A stretch of DNA of 64,000 nt from Leptospira perolatii (GTDB lineage Bacteria; Spirochaetota; Leptospiria; Leptospirales; Leptospiraceae). Positions 27,112 through 35,407 of this stretch are shown in pieces (position 1 is the first letter of the stretch; each line of letters opens with the position of its first letter). The stretch is taken from assembly GCF_002811875.1 (NCBI RefSeq), contig NZ_NPDZ01000002.1, forward strand, positions 62,001 to 126,000, given 5' to 3'. The notes under the pieces are model-generated. The model had not been told where the DNA came from. It saw nothing but the letters and a program-made list of their open reading frames with translations, and searched no databases. The translations under genes and the position numbers were made by a program.

Positions 27112-27141
27112 TTTATAACATTAAATTGATTCGATTGTCAT
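27112..27141 (-). promoter_or_regulatory. Candidate promoter of the MlaC-RND-lipoprotein operon
   Basis: On the minus strand ATGACA (27141-27136) and TATAAA (27117-27112) are separated by 18 bases, each five of six matches to the sigma70 consensus. The predicted leader is about 80 bases long. Confidence 0.45.
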
Positions 27142-27158
27142 AGTCAACGAAATAAGGG

Positions 27159-27908
27159 TTATCTACCTAGCAAGAATTGATAAGCTCTCTCAATTCTTGT
27201 GGGACCGAATCCGAAAGCGAACAGTAACGTGCAAATGAAATACACGAATTGCAATTTTAGAAGTCCATGCTTTTGGAATTTCCTAGAGGAGACGATTAGG
27301 AAATCGGGAAGTACCGAAAACGAATATTTTTTTCTGAGCCTTCGGACATACTCTGCGTCTTCCATGACCTTCCATTCATCGGAATAACCTCCCGTTCTGA
27401 AATAGATTTGTTTTTTTAGAAACAGTCCTTGGTCTCCGAATCGCAGAAACCCCCAATTTAGAGCTTTATAATAGGCATTGATTTTGAGCCACCAATGTTG
27501 TGGTTCGTCGTACTTAATTCTGAAGCAACCTGTCAGTGAGCCGTTTTGCACAGCATTCATAATGTTGGAAATAAATTCTTTCCGAGGAAGGCAATCTGCA
27601 TGAAGAAAAAAGAATATAGATCCGTTTGCAAAAGATGCTCCTAAATTGCACTGAATCGATCTAGAAGGTACAGGGGAGCGCACTAAAATTGCCCCCAAGT
27701 CGGAAGCGATTTCAACGGATCTGTCCGAGCTGCCTCCATCCACTACGATTACTTCAAAGTTCGGACTTGCTTGTTGGATTGAAATTAAGGAAAGCAGTAG
27801 TCTCTCTAAAATGGACTCCTCGTTTAGAACCGGAATGATAACCGAAACCGAAGGGTTTTCTATTCTGGAGAATTTTTGCTCCAACTGAATCCTCCCTTGG
27901 ATTCCCAT
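27159..27908 (-). CDS. GT2 glycosyltransferase (TIGR04283-like)
   Basis: A 249-residue GT-A glycosyltransferase. SVIIPVLNEESILERLL opens the domain, VVDGGSSDRS binds UDP or GDP-sugar, FLHADC is the metal-binding DxD-like motif, and a FGDQGLFLKK..GGYSDEWKVMEDAEYVRRL block is typical of this family, which NCBI models name after arsenosugar biosynthesis. The start overlaps the TIGR04282-like gene by 49 bases, so the two are co-translated. There is no ArsM or radical-SAM ArsS in the window, so arsenosugar synthesis itself is not shown. Confidence 0.8.
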   Translation of the reverse strand: MGIQGRIQLEQKFSRIENPSVSVIIPVLNEESILERLLLSLISIQQASPNFEVIVVDGGSSDRSVEIASDLGAILVRSPVPSRSIQCNLGASFANGSIFFFLHADCLPRKEFISNIMNAVQNGSLTGCFRIKYDEPQHWWLKINAYYKALNWGFLRFGDQGLFLKKQIYFRTGGYSDEWKVMEDAEYVRRLRKKYSFSVLPDFLIVSSRKFQKHGLLKLQFVYFICTLLFAFGFGPTRIERAYQFLLGR

Positions 27909-28498
27909 TCTCTTAGGTCTTCTATCGTGTCTAAGTCGCTCAACTTAGGAAGTATTCCGACATGCTTTCTTGCCCATTGGAGTCTTTCCAGACTTTCCGC
28001 AAAAACTCGATTTGTGCTCCATTCCATATTCTGAAATAAAGAAGGTACATCTTGATTCAATCCGATCAAGTAATATCCTCCGTCATTGGCCGGTCCAAGA
28101 ACAGCGTCATTTTGTTCCAATATTCTAAAAGCTTCCATTATGTGAATGGAATGTAGTCCTGGGCAATCGCTGCCGATGATAATCGCGGATCTGGCTCCAT
28201 TTCGAAAGCAATGTAGGAAGGCGTTGTGCATTTTTTCGCCCAGGTCGGATCCTTGCTGGATGAGCTTTGTCGGAGAATTCTTACCCCAATCTTCGAAGGA
28301 GGTCGGGTCGGGGATATAATCGTCGAACCAAAGGTTCTTGCTTTGCTCCAAATCTTTGATCGCGAGTCTGGTCTTTTCTAAAAGCGCTAAATACACTTTT
28401 AGTGCGGTTTCGTCACCGACAGCTTGGGCTAGGCGGGTCTTTACTTTTCCAGGGACAGGATTTCTGAGAAAAACATTAATGACGGAAGATGAGTTCAT
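27860..28498 (-). CDS. TIGR04282-like nucleotidyl/glycosyltransferase (DUF2064)
   Basis: A 212-residue protein of the DUF2064 GT-A fold. The NVFLRNPVPGKVKTRLAQAVG start is the nucleotide-binding loop, IIIGSDCPGLH the central acidic motif, and AVLGPANDGGYYLIGL the product-side loop; DLDTIEDL closes the domain. NCBI family names link it with the GT2 partner to arsenosugar biosynthesis, though such pairs are widespread. It is the first gene of the pair, and its 3' end overlaps the next gene by 49 bases. ATG start. Confidence 0.82.
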   Translation of the reverse strand: MNSSSVINVFLRNPVPGKVKTRLAQAVGDETALKVYLALLEKTRLAIKDLEQSKNLWFDDYIPDPTSFEDWGKNSPTKLIQQGSDLGEKMHNAFLHCFRNGARSAIIIGSDCPGLHSIHIMEAFRILEQNDAVLGPANDGGYYLIGLNQDVPSLFQNMEWSTNRVFAESLERLQWARKHVGILPKLSDLDTIEDLREWESKGGFSWSKNSPE

Positions 28499-28891
28499 TC
28501 TGAATGGATCGATAGAAATTGTAGAACTTACCGAATCTTAACTTAGTGTCAAATCGAAACTTACCTGGATGCCGAGCCGCAGCCTTGGCAGATTTTTCGG
28601 TTTGAGTAAACAATTTTACTGGGCTCGAATTTTGTAGGAGGTCTACGTTACTGATTCCAAAATAGTGTTTTTTATTCCATTTCGCTTATCATAGGATGTT
28701 AAAAATAACTGGACTATGTTTTGGTATAGAGTTATCTCTTGAATGGTAGTTATATTTGGGAACTTTTGTATTTTGCAGCTTTTGATTTTGGCAATGAATT
28801 TCCTCTATATTTTAAGCGGTTCCTAGTAATCACATTTTAATTTGAAAAATATTTCCTAAGCGGATGTTGAATTTTTTACGGAGAGATTCTA
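28499..28891. other. Intergenic region, no gene seen
   Basis: The 393 bases between the divergent TIGR04282-like gene and a small lipoprotein gene hold no credible frame. At 28632-28646 there is a decayed copy of the dispersed palindrome, TTGTAGGAGGTCTAC, related to the copies near 7.5 and 42.7 kb. The rest is AT-rich and probably contains the promoters of both flanking genes. Confidence 0.5.
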
Positions 28892-29080
28892 ATGAAGAAA
28901 TTTTTCAAAAAGGGAGTCTTGCTTTTGAGCCTGTGCTTCCTTCTGATCGGTGCGATCGGTTTTGCCTGTAAGAAAAACGATTCGAAAGATAACAATCTAC
29001 TGCTCTTACTTCTTGCTCCGCATGTAGAGCAAAGCAAGACTGGATTCTTTATCATTGTTCCTCGCGGGATCGCGGAGTAG
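28892..29080 (+). CDS. Very small lipoprotein, unknown function
   Basis: A 62-residue product with a signal peptide (KKFFKKGVLLLSLCFLLIGAIGFAC) and a plausible lipobox with Cys at 26. Only about 36 residues remain after processing: a charged stretch, a leucine run and HVEQSKTGFFIIVPRGIAE. ATG start with a GGAGAG ribosome site. It lies 13 bases upstream of an exported 388-residue protein, forming a likely two-gene unit. I do not recognise it. Confidence 0.6.
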   Translation: MKKFFKKGVLLLSLCFLLIGAIGFACKKNDSKDNNLLLLLLAPHVEQSKTGFFIIVPRGIAE

Positions 29081-29093
29081 TGAGAGGTCTCAT

Positions 29094-30260
29094 ATGAGAA
29101 AGAAACTGCAACGAATTTTGATTTTGCTACTTGTCTTTTTTGGAGTGAGCATAGGAGTTCGCTACGATATTGGTAAGGACCATAAAAGAGTAGAGCTCCC
29201 TTTTTCTGTCGATGTCTCTTTATTAACTCCTTTGAAAGCGAATGCGGATAGCTGGGGATTTGTACGAGGATCGGCAAGTTGGGCGAGAGGAAACTCTTTG
29301 TTCATGGATGATTTAATCTTCAATATCCAAAGAGTGTTTCCTGTCGGAACTTCCTTGGACCTGACTACTTCGATTCCGATCAATGGAATGATGTTCACAG
29401 TCAGAGTGATACTAAACGATCCGAGTTCTAAGATCCAGCCGATCACTCCTACTACCTTGACCACGACTGTTCTCTATCCGAACTACTTCGGGCTGACAGA
29501 TCCAAATGGGCAACCTGCGCTCCAATTTTATTTTTCGGACAATCCTAGGACTGATTCTCTAAAGCGAGGAGCAGTCATGTACTATCGCTTGGATCGATTG
29601 AATCCGTTCTTCGAGACTGGAAAAACTGCATTAATAGAAAGTTATGTAGTAGATCCTACCTCAACTCCTAAGGATCCACTTTTGATCCAAACTTACTCCT
29701 GGGCCGGTGCCTTGGGGACAGACGCTGTTGGACAGAAGATAAAAGGCGGTCGGGTTATTCTAGAAGAGATGGATAACGGAGCCTTGTTTTGCTTTAAAGC
29801 AGTGGTTCGGCTCGGAGGAGACGCGAATATCCTGCCAGTGTTTCCGAATGAAGCTCTTTGCCCGCCCGGAACCGCGGACGAATATTACAAATTGGCGTAC
29901 AGCCAGCAGTTGACCGGAGACTTAAATGTCACTGCAAAGTCAGGCTGGGAAGAGGGCGCGATTACTCCGAACGATGCCGTAATTTGTCCTGCTTCAGTGA
30001 TTGCACAAAATCTAAATTACGGATTGTTTAACTTCTTTGGATTTGTAAACGATCACGTGGCTTCTACGGCGATTCCTGCTGATTTCCCTGCGGCTTCGAG
30101 AGTGGATGGATTGTACGCAAGGATCGGGACTTTAGGGAAGACGGGTGGGGACGGTACTACCACCGCACCTGCAAGCTCTGTTTGGGATGATACTCAGAAA
30201 GGCACCATTGACGGTCTGAGTGCAGCTTTGGCAGCGTTTCCGACACCTCCGAATCCTTGA
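29094..30260 (+). CDS. Exported protein of unknown function
   Basis: A 388-residue protein with a signal peptide or anchor (KLQRILILLLVFFGVSIG) and a mature part rich in Gly, Thr, Pro and Asn, with many beta strands. The ribosome site GAGAGG precedes ATG 29094; the frame could open earlier at 29055 but without such a site. Sequence such as TTTVLYPNYFGLTDPNGQPALQFYF suggests a surface or periplasmic beta-rich protein. Cysteines come in the C-terminal half (FCFKAVV, ALCPPG, VICPAS). No family is recognised; likely surface-exposed. A strong terminator follows. Confidence 0.6.
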   Translation: MRKKLQRILILLLVFFGVSIGVRYDIGKDHKRVELPFSVDVSLLTPLKANADSWGFVRGSASWARGNSLFMDDLIFNIQRVFPVGTSLDLTTSIPINGMMFTVRVILNDPSSKIQPITPTTLTTTVLYPNYFGLTDPNGQPALQFYFSDNPRTDSLKRGAVMYYRLDRLNPFFETGKTALIESYVVDPTSTPKDPLLIQTYSWAGALGTDAVGQKIKGGRVILEEMDNGALFCFKAVVRLGGDANILPVFPNEALCPPGTADEYYKLAYSQQLTGDLNVTAKSGWEEGAITPNDAVICPASVIAQNLNYGLFNFFGFVNDHVASTAIPADFPAASRVDGLYARIGTLGKTGGDGTTTAPASSVWDDTQKGTIDGLSAALAAFPTPPNP

Positions 30261-30313
30261 TTATAAGGAAGATCGAATTTTCGATTTTTCCAAGATCTTA
30301 AAAGAGTAAAAAG

Positions 30314-30349
30314 AAAAAGCCCTCGGTTTTTACGCACTGAGGGCTTTTT
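30314..30349. terminator. Intrinsic terminator, usable in both directions
   Basis: AAAAAGCCCTC (30314-30324) is perfectly complementary to GAGGGCTTTTT (30339-30349), with a 14-base loop. A T-run follows on the plus strand and, by the A-run, on the minus strand too. It lies between the convergent exported-protein and hydroxylase genes and can end both. Confidence 0.85.
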
Positions 30350-30450
30350 ATTCTACTGAACGGATTTTGAAAAGAATTCGCTAAATAAAGAAAGCAGCTT
30401 TCAAAAAATGCGATCGCTCCTTGGACTGCAATTTACTTCCGCAGTCTCAA

Positions 30451-31782
30451 CTAGGCGGTCCTTCTCAGGATCTCTTTTCCTGGATCGATTTCTTTCCATT
30501 CCATGAATCGATCCCTATAAGCCAAAAACCATCCTAAGGAAAGTAAACAGATTCCCGAGATGCCAAACCAGTAGACTGGCCCGGAAAGTAAAAAGAATCC
30601 CATAGCCGAAAAGGCAGCCAAACGCAGAGGTTCCACATATAGAGACCAACGTTTCCTGTCTAAAATTCCACCGATCGTAAGCAGAGAAAGCAAGCTAGAT
30701 GCTATGATTACGTACTTGATCAGATCGGGAATTTTTGCGATCGTAACCAGCATCGCAAACGTTCCGATGACTGTGAGCACAAACCAAGAGAGTGCATACG
30801 CAGTGAGTCCTTTGGGTATCTCTACATCATATTTATGGAATGTATTAGGATGAACTTCCGGAATCGGAAATTGGCCTCCGAGTTCCTCGGGTCTCCAGCC
30901 AGGGACTGCAAAGAATACTTTCAGTTTGTCCTTCCACTTCGGGGTTTTCCAGGCGAGCTCAATCATTTCCCACCAATAGTGGAAATTTGCCCAGATCGGA
31001 TTAAAACTTCTCAAAGGCTTTACGGTCCCGTAGACTACTTCCTCTTCTTCCGGTTGGAAGGTCCCGAACCATTTATCAAAAATAATGAATGTTCCGCCAT
31101 GGTTTCTATCTATGTATTTAGGATTGATTCCGTGGTGGACTCTGTGGTGAGAAGGAGTATTGAAAACACTTTCGAACCATCCAGGTAGTTTATCCACTGC
31201 TTTTGTATGAATCCAAAACTGGTAGATTAGATTCAACTGCCCGTTCAAAACCATGACGATAGGCGGGAATCCCAGAATCGCCAAAGGCAGATAGAATACC
31301 CAGCTGAATAATTGGTGGAAGCTGGCTTGTCGCAAAGCAACTGTTAGGTTGTATTCTTCACTTTGATGGTGAACCACGTGTCCGGCCCAGAGAAAGTTCA
31401 CTTCGTGACTCAATCTATGGTTCCAATAGTAAGCCAAATCGTACAGAAAAAAGCATGCGAGCCATGTACTAAGAACCACAGTCCATGTAATGACTGTAGG
31501 TGAAATTCCAAGTACCGCGGTTTGCGGTATCCAGGAAACCGGTTCGCTCGGCCAAGCGGGCAGATCGAAAATCCTCCAGTTCTGGTAGAGCCAGATATAA
31601 CTGGCCAACAAGAACAACTTGAACAATATTCCAAAAACTTGATTTGAAACACCAGCGCTTAAATCGTTGATAGAGTCGTTCAAGCGATATAACTTTTTAT
31701 TGTGATATTTTGAAAATGCTATCTCTAACGCGATCAGTAGAAAGAAGAAAGGGATAGCAATCGTTATTAAATTTATTTCCAT
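30451..31782 (-). CDS. Fatty acid hydroxylase / sterol desaturase superfamily protein
   Basis: A 443-residue membrane protein. The di-iron histidine clusters of the superfamily are present: HRLSH and HVVHH (about 140-160), then HRVHH and the NHGG region (about 212-230). The clusters sit between membrane helices, and three further helices follow at the C-terminus, an extension over the usual 280-300 residues. The arrangement resembles alkylglycerol monooxygenase-like enzymes. It would hydroxylate or desaturate a membrane lipid. The ATG has AGAG upstream. The substrate is unknown. Confidence 0.85.
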   Translation of the reverse strand: MEINLITIAIPFFFLLIALEIAFSKYHNKKLYRLNDSINDLSAGVSNQVFGILFKLFLLASYIWLYQNWRIFDLPAWPSEPVSWIPQTAVLGISPTVITWTVVLSTWLACFFLYDLAYYWNHRLSHEVNFLWAGHVVHHQSEEYNLTVALRQASFHQLFSWVFYLPLAILGFPPIVMVLNGQLNLIYQFWIHTKAVDKLPGWFESVFNTPSHHRVHHGINPKYIDRNHGGTFIIFDKWFGTFQPEEEEVVYGTVKPLRSFNPIWANFHYWWEMIELAWKTPKWKDKLKVFFAVPGWRPEELGGQFPIPEVHPNTFHKYDVEIPKGLTAYALSWFVLTVIGTFAMLVTIAKIPDLIKYVIIASSLLSLLTIGGILDRKRWSLYVEPLRLAAFSAMGFFLLSGPVYWFGISGICLLSLGWFLAYRDRFMEWKEIDPGKEILRRTA

Positions 31783-31915
31783 AGATTCTCTAGCACCACT
31801 TACACTAGGATCCTCTGAATTTTCAAAAGGGTCAATCTCAAATCTAAGAAGGCTTGTTTCTTGATCTGAATGTCTAACGTCTGTGATAAAAAATATTCCT
31901 AACGCCGTTTGATCC

Positions 31916-31944
31916 TTGACTGCTCTCTTTCTTTTTCATCGAAT
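31916..31944 (+). promoter_or_regulatory. Candidate promoter of the reductase gene
   Basis: TTGACT (31916-31921) and TCGAAT (31939-31944) are 17 bases apart. Transcription would start close to the ATG at 31956, giving a very short leader. The -10 matches four of six bases. Confidence 0.35.
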
Positions 31945-31955
31945 CGTTTTCACTT

Positions 31956-33011
31956 ATGGCAGCAAAGAAATGGATTCTATATGGCGCAAACGGTTACACC
32001 GGAGAGTTGATCGCGAGAGAAGCGGTTGCAAAAGGACTTAAGCCAATTCTTGCGGGCAGGTCTTCCCACAAAATACAAGCTCTTGCAAAGGAGCTTTCCT
32101 TGGAACATACAGTGTTCGATTTGAAAAACCACGAAGAGATACGTAAAAAGATCAGAGGTACACACTTGGTGCTGCACTGTGCTGGTCCTTTTGTACAGAC
32201 TTCCTTGCCAATGGCTAAGGCGTGTATCTCGGAAAAGGTTCACTACTTGGATATCACCGGAGAAATTCCGGTCTACGAATCTCTTTATTCTTTGGATTCT
32301 CAGGCCAAAAAATCCGGAGTCTTACTTTTGCCCGGAGTAGGCTTCGATATAGTACCTACGGATTGTTTGGCGGCTTCTCTCAAAAAGAAAATGAAAAAAG
32401 GAAGTTCTTTAGATCTCGCATTCGTTGGGTTAAGCGAAGTATCCGCAGGAACCATGAAGAGTGCCCTGGAACAATTGCCTTATGGTTCTAGGATTCGAAA
32501 GAATGGCGAGTTGGTTGTCACACCTTTCTTTTCTAGATCCAAGAGGATCCAGATTACAGGGAAACCTTACAAAGTTTACGGAATCCCTTGGGGAGATGTA
32601 TTTACGGCTTACATATCTACCGGAATTCCGAATATCGAAGTCTTCAAGGATATTTCCGCGTCCCAAGTGAATGCATTCCAATTTATAAAGCCAGGTATAG
32701 GGATTCTTAAGAACAAAACTATATTACATTTTTTGCAATCTATCGTAGGAAAGCTCGTAAAAGGACCGGGGGAATCGATCAGAAAAAATACGATCACGAA
32801 GGTCTGGGGAGAAATCCGCTCTCAGGACGGGAAGTCGGTGCATTTGGTATTGGAATGCAAAGAGGGATACGAATTTACGATAGAATCCTCTTTGCTCGCG
32901 GTTTCACGGGTCCTTTCTAAGGAAGTCGGAAAAGGTTTTATGACCCCGAGTCTGGCATTTGGATGCGATTTCGTATTCGAAGTAAAAGGCTCTCGTTGGT
33001 TGAAGGGTTGA
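31956..33011 (+). CDS. Saccharopine dehydrogenase-like / trans-acting enoyl reductase family protein
   Basis: A 351-residue Rossmann protein. WILYGANGYTGELIA binds NAD(P), VLHCAGPFVQTSLPMAKAC and HYLDITGEIPVYES are the diagnostic blocks of the group that includes trans-acting enoyl reductase and lipid-droplet-associated SCCPDH proteins. It has no lysine-pathway neighbours, so a role in lipid reduction is more likely than lysine metabolism. It is monocistronic and divergent from the hydroxylase gene, which fits a shared lipid function, but this is inference. Confidence 0.8.
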   Translation: MAAKKWILYGANGYTGELIAREAVAKGLKPILAGRSSHKIQALAKELSLEHTVFDLKNHEEIRKKIRGTHLVLHCAGPFVQTSLPMAKACISEKVHYLDITGEIPVYESLYSLDSQAKKSGVLLLPGVGFDIVPTDCLAASLKKKMKKGSSLDLAFVGLSEVSAGTMKSALEQLPYGSRIRKNGELVVTPFFSRSKRIQITGKPYKVYGIPWGDVFTAYISTGIPNIEVFKDISASQVNAFQFIKPGIGILKNKTILHFLQSIVGKLVKGPGESIRKNTITKVWGEIRSQDGKSVHLVLECKEGYEFTIESSLLAVSRVLSKEVGKGFMTPSLAFGCDFVFEVKGSRWLKG

Positions 33012-33074
33012 ATCATTCTATCAGATAAAAAAATTTCTTTACAAAGTCGTTAAATCTAAGAGGTTTCCTTCCCA

Positions 33075-33527
33075 ATGCAAAAGCCGAGGAAATTACAGCC
33101 GCAACATTTTATTCTTTTTTTCTTTGCATTGATCCTCTGGATGAGTCTCTCTTTTTGCGCAGGATCGAATTTAGTGACATTGATTCACCCGGAGGCGTCG
33201 ACGCATCCGATCCCCGGAGATTCTAATCCGCTGCAGCAGCTATCCAGACCCGGTTGGATCTATTCTCACTTTAGGGAGGTTGGCGGAGAGTGGGGGAATG
33301 CAAAATTTACGCATTCGGGTCTTTCGTGTAGCAAAAGCTGGATAGGTTTGATTGCGTTAGGCGATTCTTCCATCCGTGCCGCAATGCAAGACGCGGGTTT
33401 GCAGAAAATTTCTTTTGTAGAATTCGACCAATTTTCCCTTCTCGGAGGAGTCCTCTACCATTCTTTTTGCACTAGGGTATGGGGAGAAAAATCCGAAGCA
33501 GAGCTTAAAGTGGATCCAAAGAACTAA
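33075..33527 (+). CDS. TRL-like lipoprotein 1
   Basis: A 150-residue protein with a signal peptide ending in MSLSFC. The mature part has the TRL-like domain pattern: GLSCSKSWIGLIALGDSSIRAAMQDAGLQKISFVEFDQFSLLGGVLYHSFCTRVWGE, that is, a Cys-Ser pair, a GD/N loop, an alternating helix and a closing cysteine before TxVWGE. TRL-like proteins are small spirochaetal and proteobacterial lipoproteins of unknown function. It is the first of four tandem copies and lies 4 bases upstream of the next gene. Confidence 0.8.
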   Translation: MQKPRKLQPQHFILFFFALILWMSLSFCAGSNLVTLIHPEASTHPIPGDSNPLQQLSRPGWIYSHFREVGGEWGNAKFTHSGLSCSKSWIGLIALGDSSIRAAMQDAGLQKISFVEFDQFSLLGGVLYHSFCTRVWGEKSEAELKVDPKN

Positions 33528-33530
33528 GTC

Positions 33531-34040
33531 ATGAATTTATTTAAATATTTTAATTTTCTAAAATACGTTACGGATTATCGGAAGGAAGTCCTTCGTTTTA
33601 CCGCAAGAGCTCTTTTTTTTGCTTTAGTTTTCTGCGCTCTTTCCTATTGCACAGGTTGGAGTTTGCCCGCGAGTGTGGCGCCAAGAGTAAATACGCATCC
33701 GATCGCCGGAGCTTCGAATCCGGGTCAGGCGCTTGTGCGAGGGGGAATTTTGTACCAGCAAACTACGTATTGGTCAGGAGACCAGAGCGTCATTTCTGCA
33801 AATTCTAAATCGGGAGAATCCTGTTCTAAGAGTATTCTTTCGGTGATTGCGATCGGAAATTCTGGAATTGAGAGCGCGATGAAAGAAGGAAGCATTGAGG
33901 AAGTTTCTCTGGTCGAATATTCCCAATCTGCTGTGTTAGGTGGAATTCTTTATCATTCCTTTTGTACAATCGTCTGGGGGAATAAAACTAAAAGTCGGGA
34001 AGGCAAAAAGGTAGGTATTCATGGTTCCGATAGTTTCTAG
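33531..34040 (+). CDS. TRL-like lipoprotein 2
   Basis: A 169-residue lipoprotein with a predicted lipobox at FCALSYC and the same domain as the upstream gene: GESCSKSILSVIAIGNSGIESAMKEGSIEEVSLVEYSQSAVLGGILYHSFCTIVWG. Of the four copies it is most similar to the first, sharing the THPI.G.SNP linker and GGxLYHSFCT end, so these two probably arose by recent duplication. The 3' end overlaps the third gene by 20 bases. Confidence 0.8.
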   Translation: MNLFKYFNFLKYVTDYRKEVLRFTARALFFALVFCALSYCTGWSLPASVAPRVNTHPIAGASNPGQALVRGGILYQQTTYWSGDQSVISANSKSGESCSKSILSVIAIGNSGIESAMKEGSIEEVSLVEYSQSAVLGGILYHSFCTIVWGNKTKSREGKKVGIHGSDSF

Positions 34041-34371
34041 ATTGAGTCCTTTTCTAAAGTTTTTCCTCATTCTTTTTAGCATGGTCGTGTTTCAGCTGAA
34101 TTGCGCTACAGGGCCGGTGTCTGGGATTCTATTTACGAATACTGTGTTCCCCGGAACCACCAACACAGATGCAAGTATAGGAAGAGAAAAAAAGGCAAGT
34201 GGGTGTATTCGAAATATCTTGGGTCTTTTTTCCTACGGGCAATCCGGAGCCGGAGCAATCGCTTTTAAGGAAGGGATTACTAGGATCTCCTACATTGATC
34301 ACTCAGCGACGCAGGTACTGCTTTTTGTATACAGGGACTATTGCACGATAGTAACGGGTGATTCCAAATGA
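34021..34371 (+). CDS. TRL-like lipoprotein 3
   Basis: A 116-residue lipoprotein with lipobox LNC and a TRL-like domain: ASGCIRNILGLFSYGQSGAGAIAFKEGITRISYIDHSATQVLLFVYRDYCTIVTGD. It is shorter than the first two copies because the linker after the lipobox is missing. Its start overlaps the previous gene by 20 bases and its stop overlaps the next ATG by 4 bases (ATGA). Function unknown. Confidence 0.75.
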   Translation: MVPIVSRLSPFLKFFLILFSMVVFQLNCATGPVSGILFTNTVFPGTTNTDASIGREKKASGCIRNILGLFSYGQSGAGAIAFKEGITRISYIDHSATQVLLFVYRDYCTIVTGDSK

Positions 34372-34709
34372 ATAGATTGTTCCGGTTTTTATTCATTACT
34401 TTTTCCGCATATATATTGGCTCAATGTGTGTCCACTCCGGAGCCCGGAATTATCTATACGAACCATTCTTTCCACATCTCCACGGATCCTGCGGGCAAAT
34501 ATTTGAGCTCTGCGAGAATTTTGAAAAGGGGAGAGGCTTGTTCTTTTGGAACCGCGCTTTTATATCTGGGCTACTACGGACAAGAGGTAACTCTAAAAGA
34601 AGCGATGGTGAACGGTAAGATCTCCAAAGTGGCACTCGTAGACCGGAGTGCGACAAGTTATCTACTCGGGATCGCATATTTTGACTGCATCGAGGTTTGG
34701 GGAGAATGA
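34368..34709 (+). CDS. TRL-like lipoprotein 4
   Basis: A 113-residue lipoprotein (lipobox LAQC) with the most divergent TRL-like domain: GEACSFGTALLYLGYYGQEVTLKEAMVNGKISKVALVDRSATSYLLGIAYFDCIEVWGE. The two cysteines, the VDRSATSYLLG stretch and the terminal VWGE still align by eye with the other three copies. Start and stop both overlap neighbours by 4 bases (ATGA). Confidence 0.72.
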   Translation: MNRLFRFLFITFSAYILAQCVSTPEPGIIYTNHSFHISTDPAGKYLSSARILKRGEACSFGTALLYLGYYGQEVTLKEAMVNGKISKVALVDRSATSYLLGIAYFDCIEVWGE

Positions 34710-35407
34710 AGAAAACGTTCTCTCTTTCGACTTCTCGCGTTTGCGGCGTGCTTTCGATTGCATTTAGTGCTCTAGTTTTTTCTTGCACGAATATAAAAAT
34801 ACATGTTCCGAGATCGTTTAAAGATTTCAGTCAAGTGCAGCAAAGATGGGAAGAGCTTAGAAATTTGCCTAAAGCTTCTCCCTCAGAGTTACCTTCGGAA
34901 ATCGAATTAGAGTTTCCGGAAGAAAACCCCAGCTATATCGCGAAATTCTCCGCACCATTCAACTTTAAGACACTGTATCCTAACTTTTACGGTCCGGTTT
35001 CTTTATTAATGCGAAAGGAGTTCTCGGATAATCGTGAGGAATATCCGGGAAAGTATAAAGTAATTGTAAACAAGTTTCGCCTGGAATCTAAGGATGGGTG
35101 CACTTCGAATTTAGCCGAAGTGGAAATGTCTGCAGATGTATTCGCTCAAAATTCAAACCAAGCGATTTGGAATTTCCGATTTTCGAGTCAAATCGATTCT
35201 TCCGTAACCGATTGCTATATTTTTCTGGCAACAATTCCCATTGGCCTCGGCTGGATAGGATTTGGTCCTTACATCGGATTTAGAGGGAATCGGGAAGATC
35301 AGCTGAATCAACTCGGTAGAGTTGCTTTATTAGAATTCTTTGATGAATGGAAAAAGCATCCGATCTTGGGCGGCAAAAAGAAATCAAGCGACGCGGGAAA
35401 AATATGA
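34706..35407 (+). CDS. Lipoprotein, unknown function
   Basis: A 233-residue lipoprotein starting at ATG 34706, which overlaps the previous stop (ATGA) and has GGGGAG upstream. The signal peptide ends in LVFSC. The mature part has beta strands (KYKVIVNKFRLESKDGCTSNLAEVEMSADVF), a cysteine pair and a hydrophobic C-terminal segment YIFLATIPIGLGWIGFGPYIGF that could be a membrane helix. It lacks the TRL signature. It is followed by the metallopeptidase-like gene with another 4-base overlap. Not recognised. Confidence 0.65.
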   Translation: MKKTFSLSTSRVCGVLSIAFSALVFSCTNIKIHVPRSFKDFSQVQQRWEELRNLPKASPSELPSEIELEFPEENPSYIAKFSAPFNFKTLYPNFYGPVSLLMRKEFSDNREEYPGKYKVIVNKFRLESKDGCTSNLAEVEMSADVFAQNSNQAIWNFRFSSQIDSSVTDCYIFLATIPIGLGWIGFGPYIGFRGNREDQLNQLGRVALLEFFDEWKKHPILGGKKKSSDAGKI

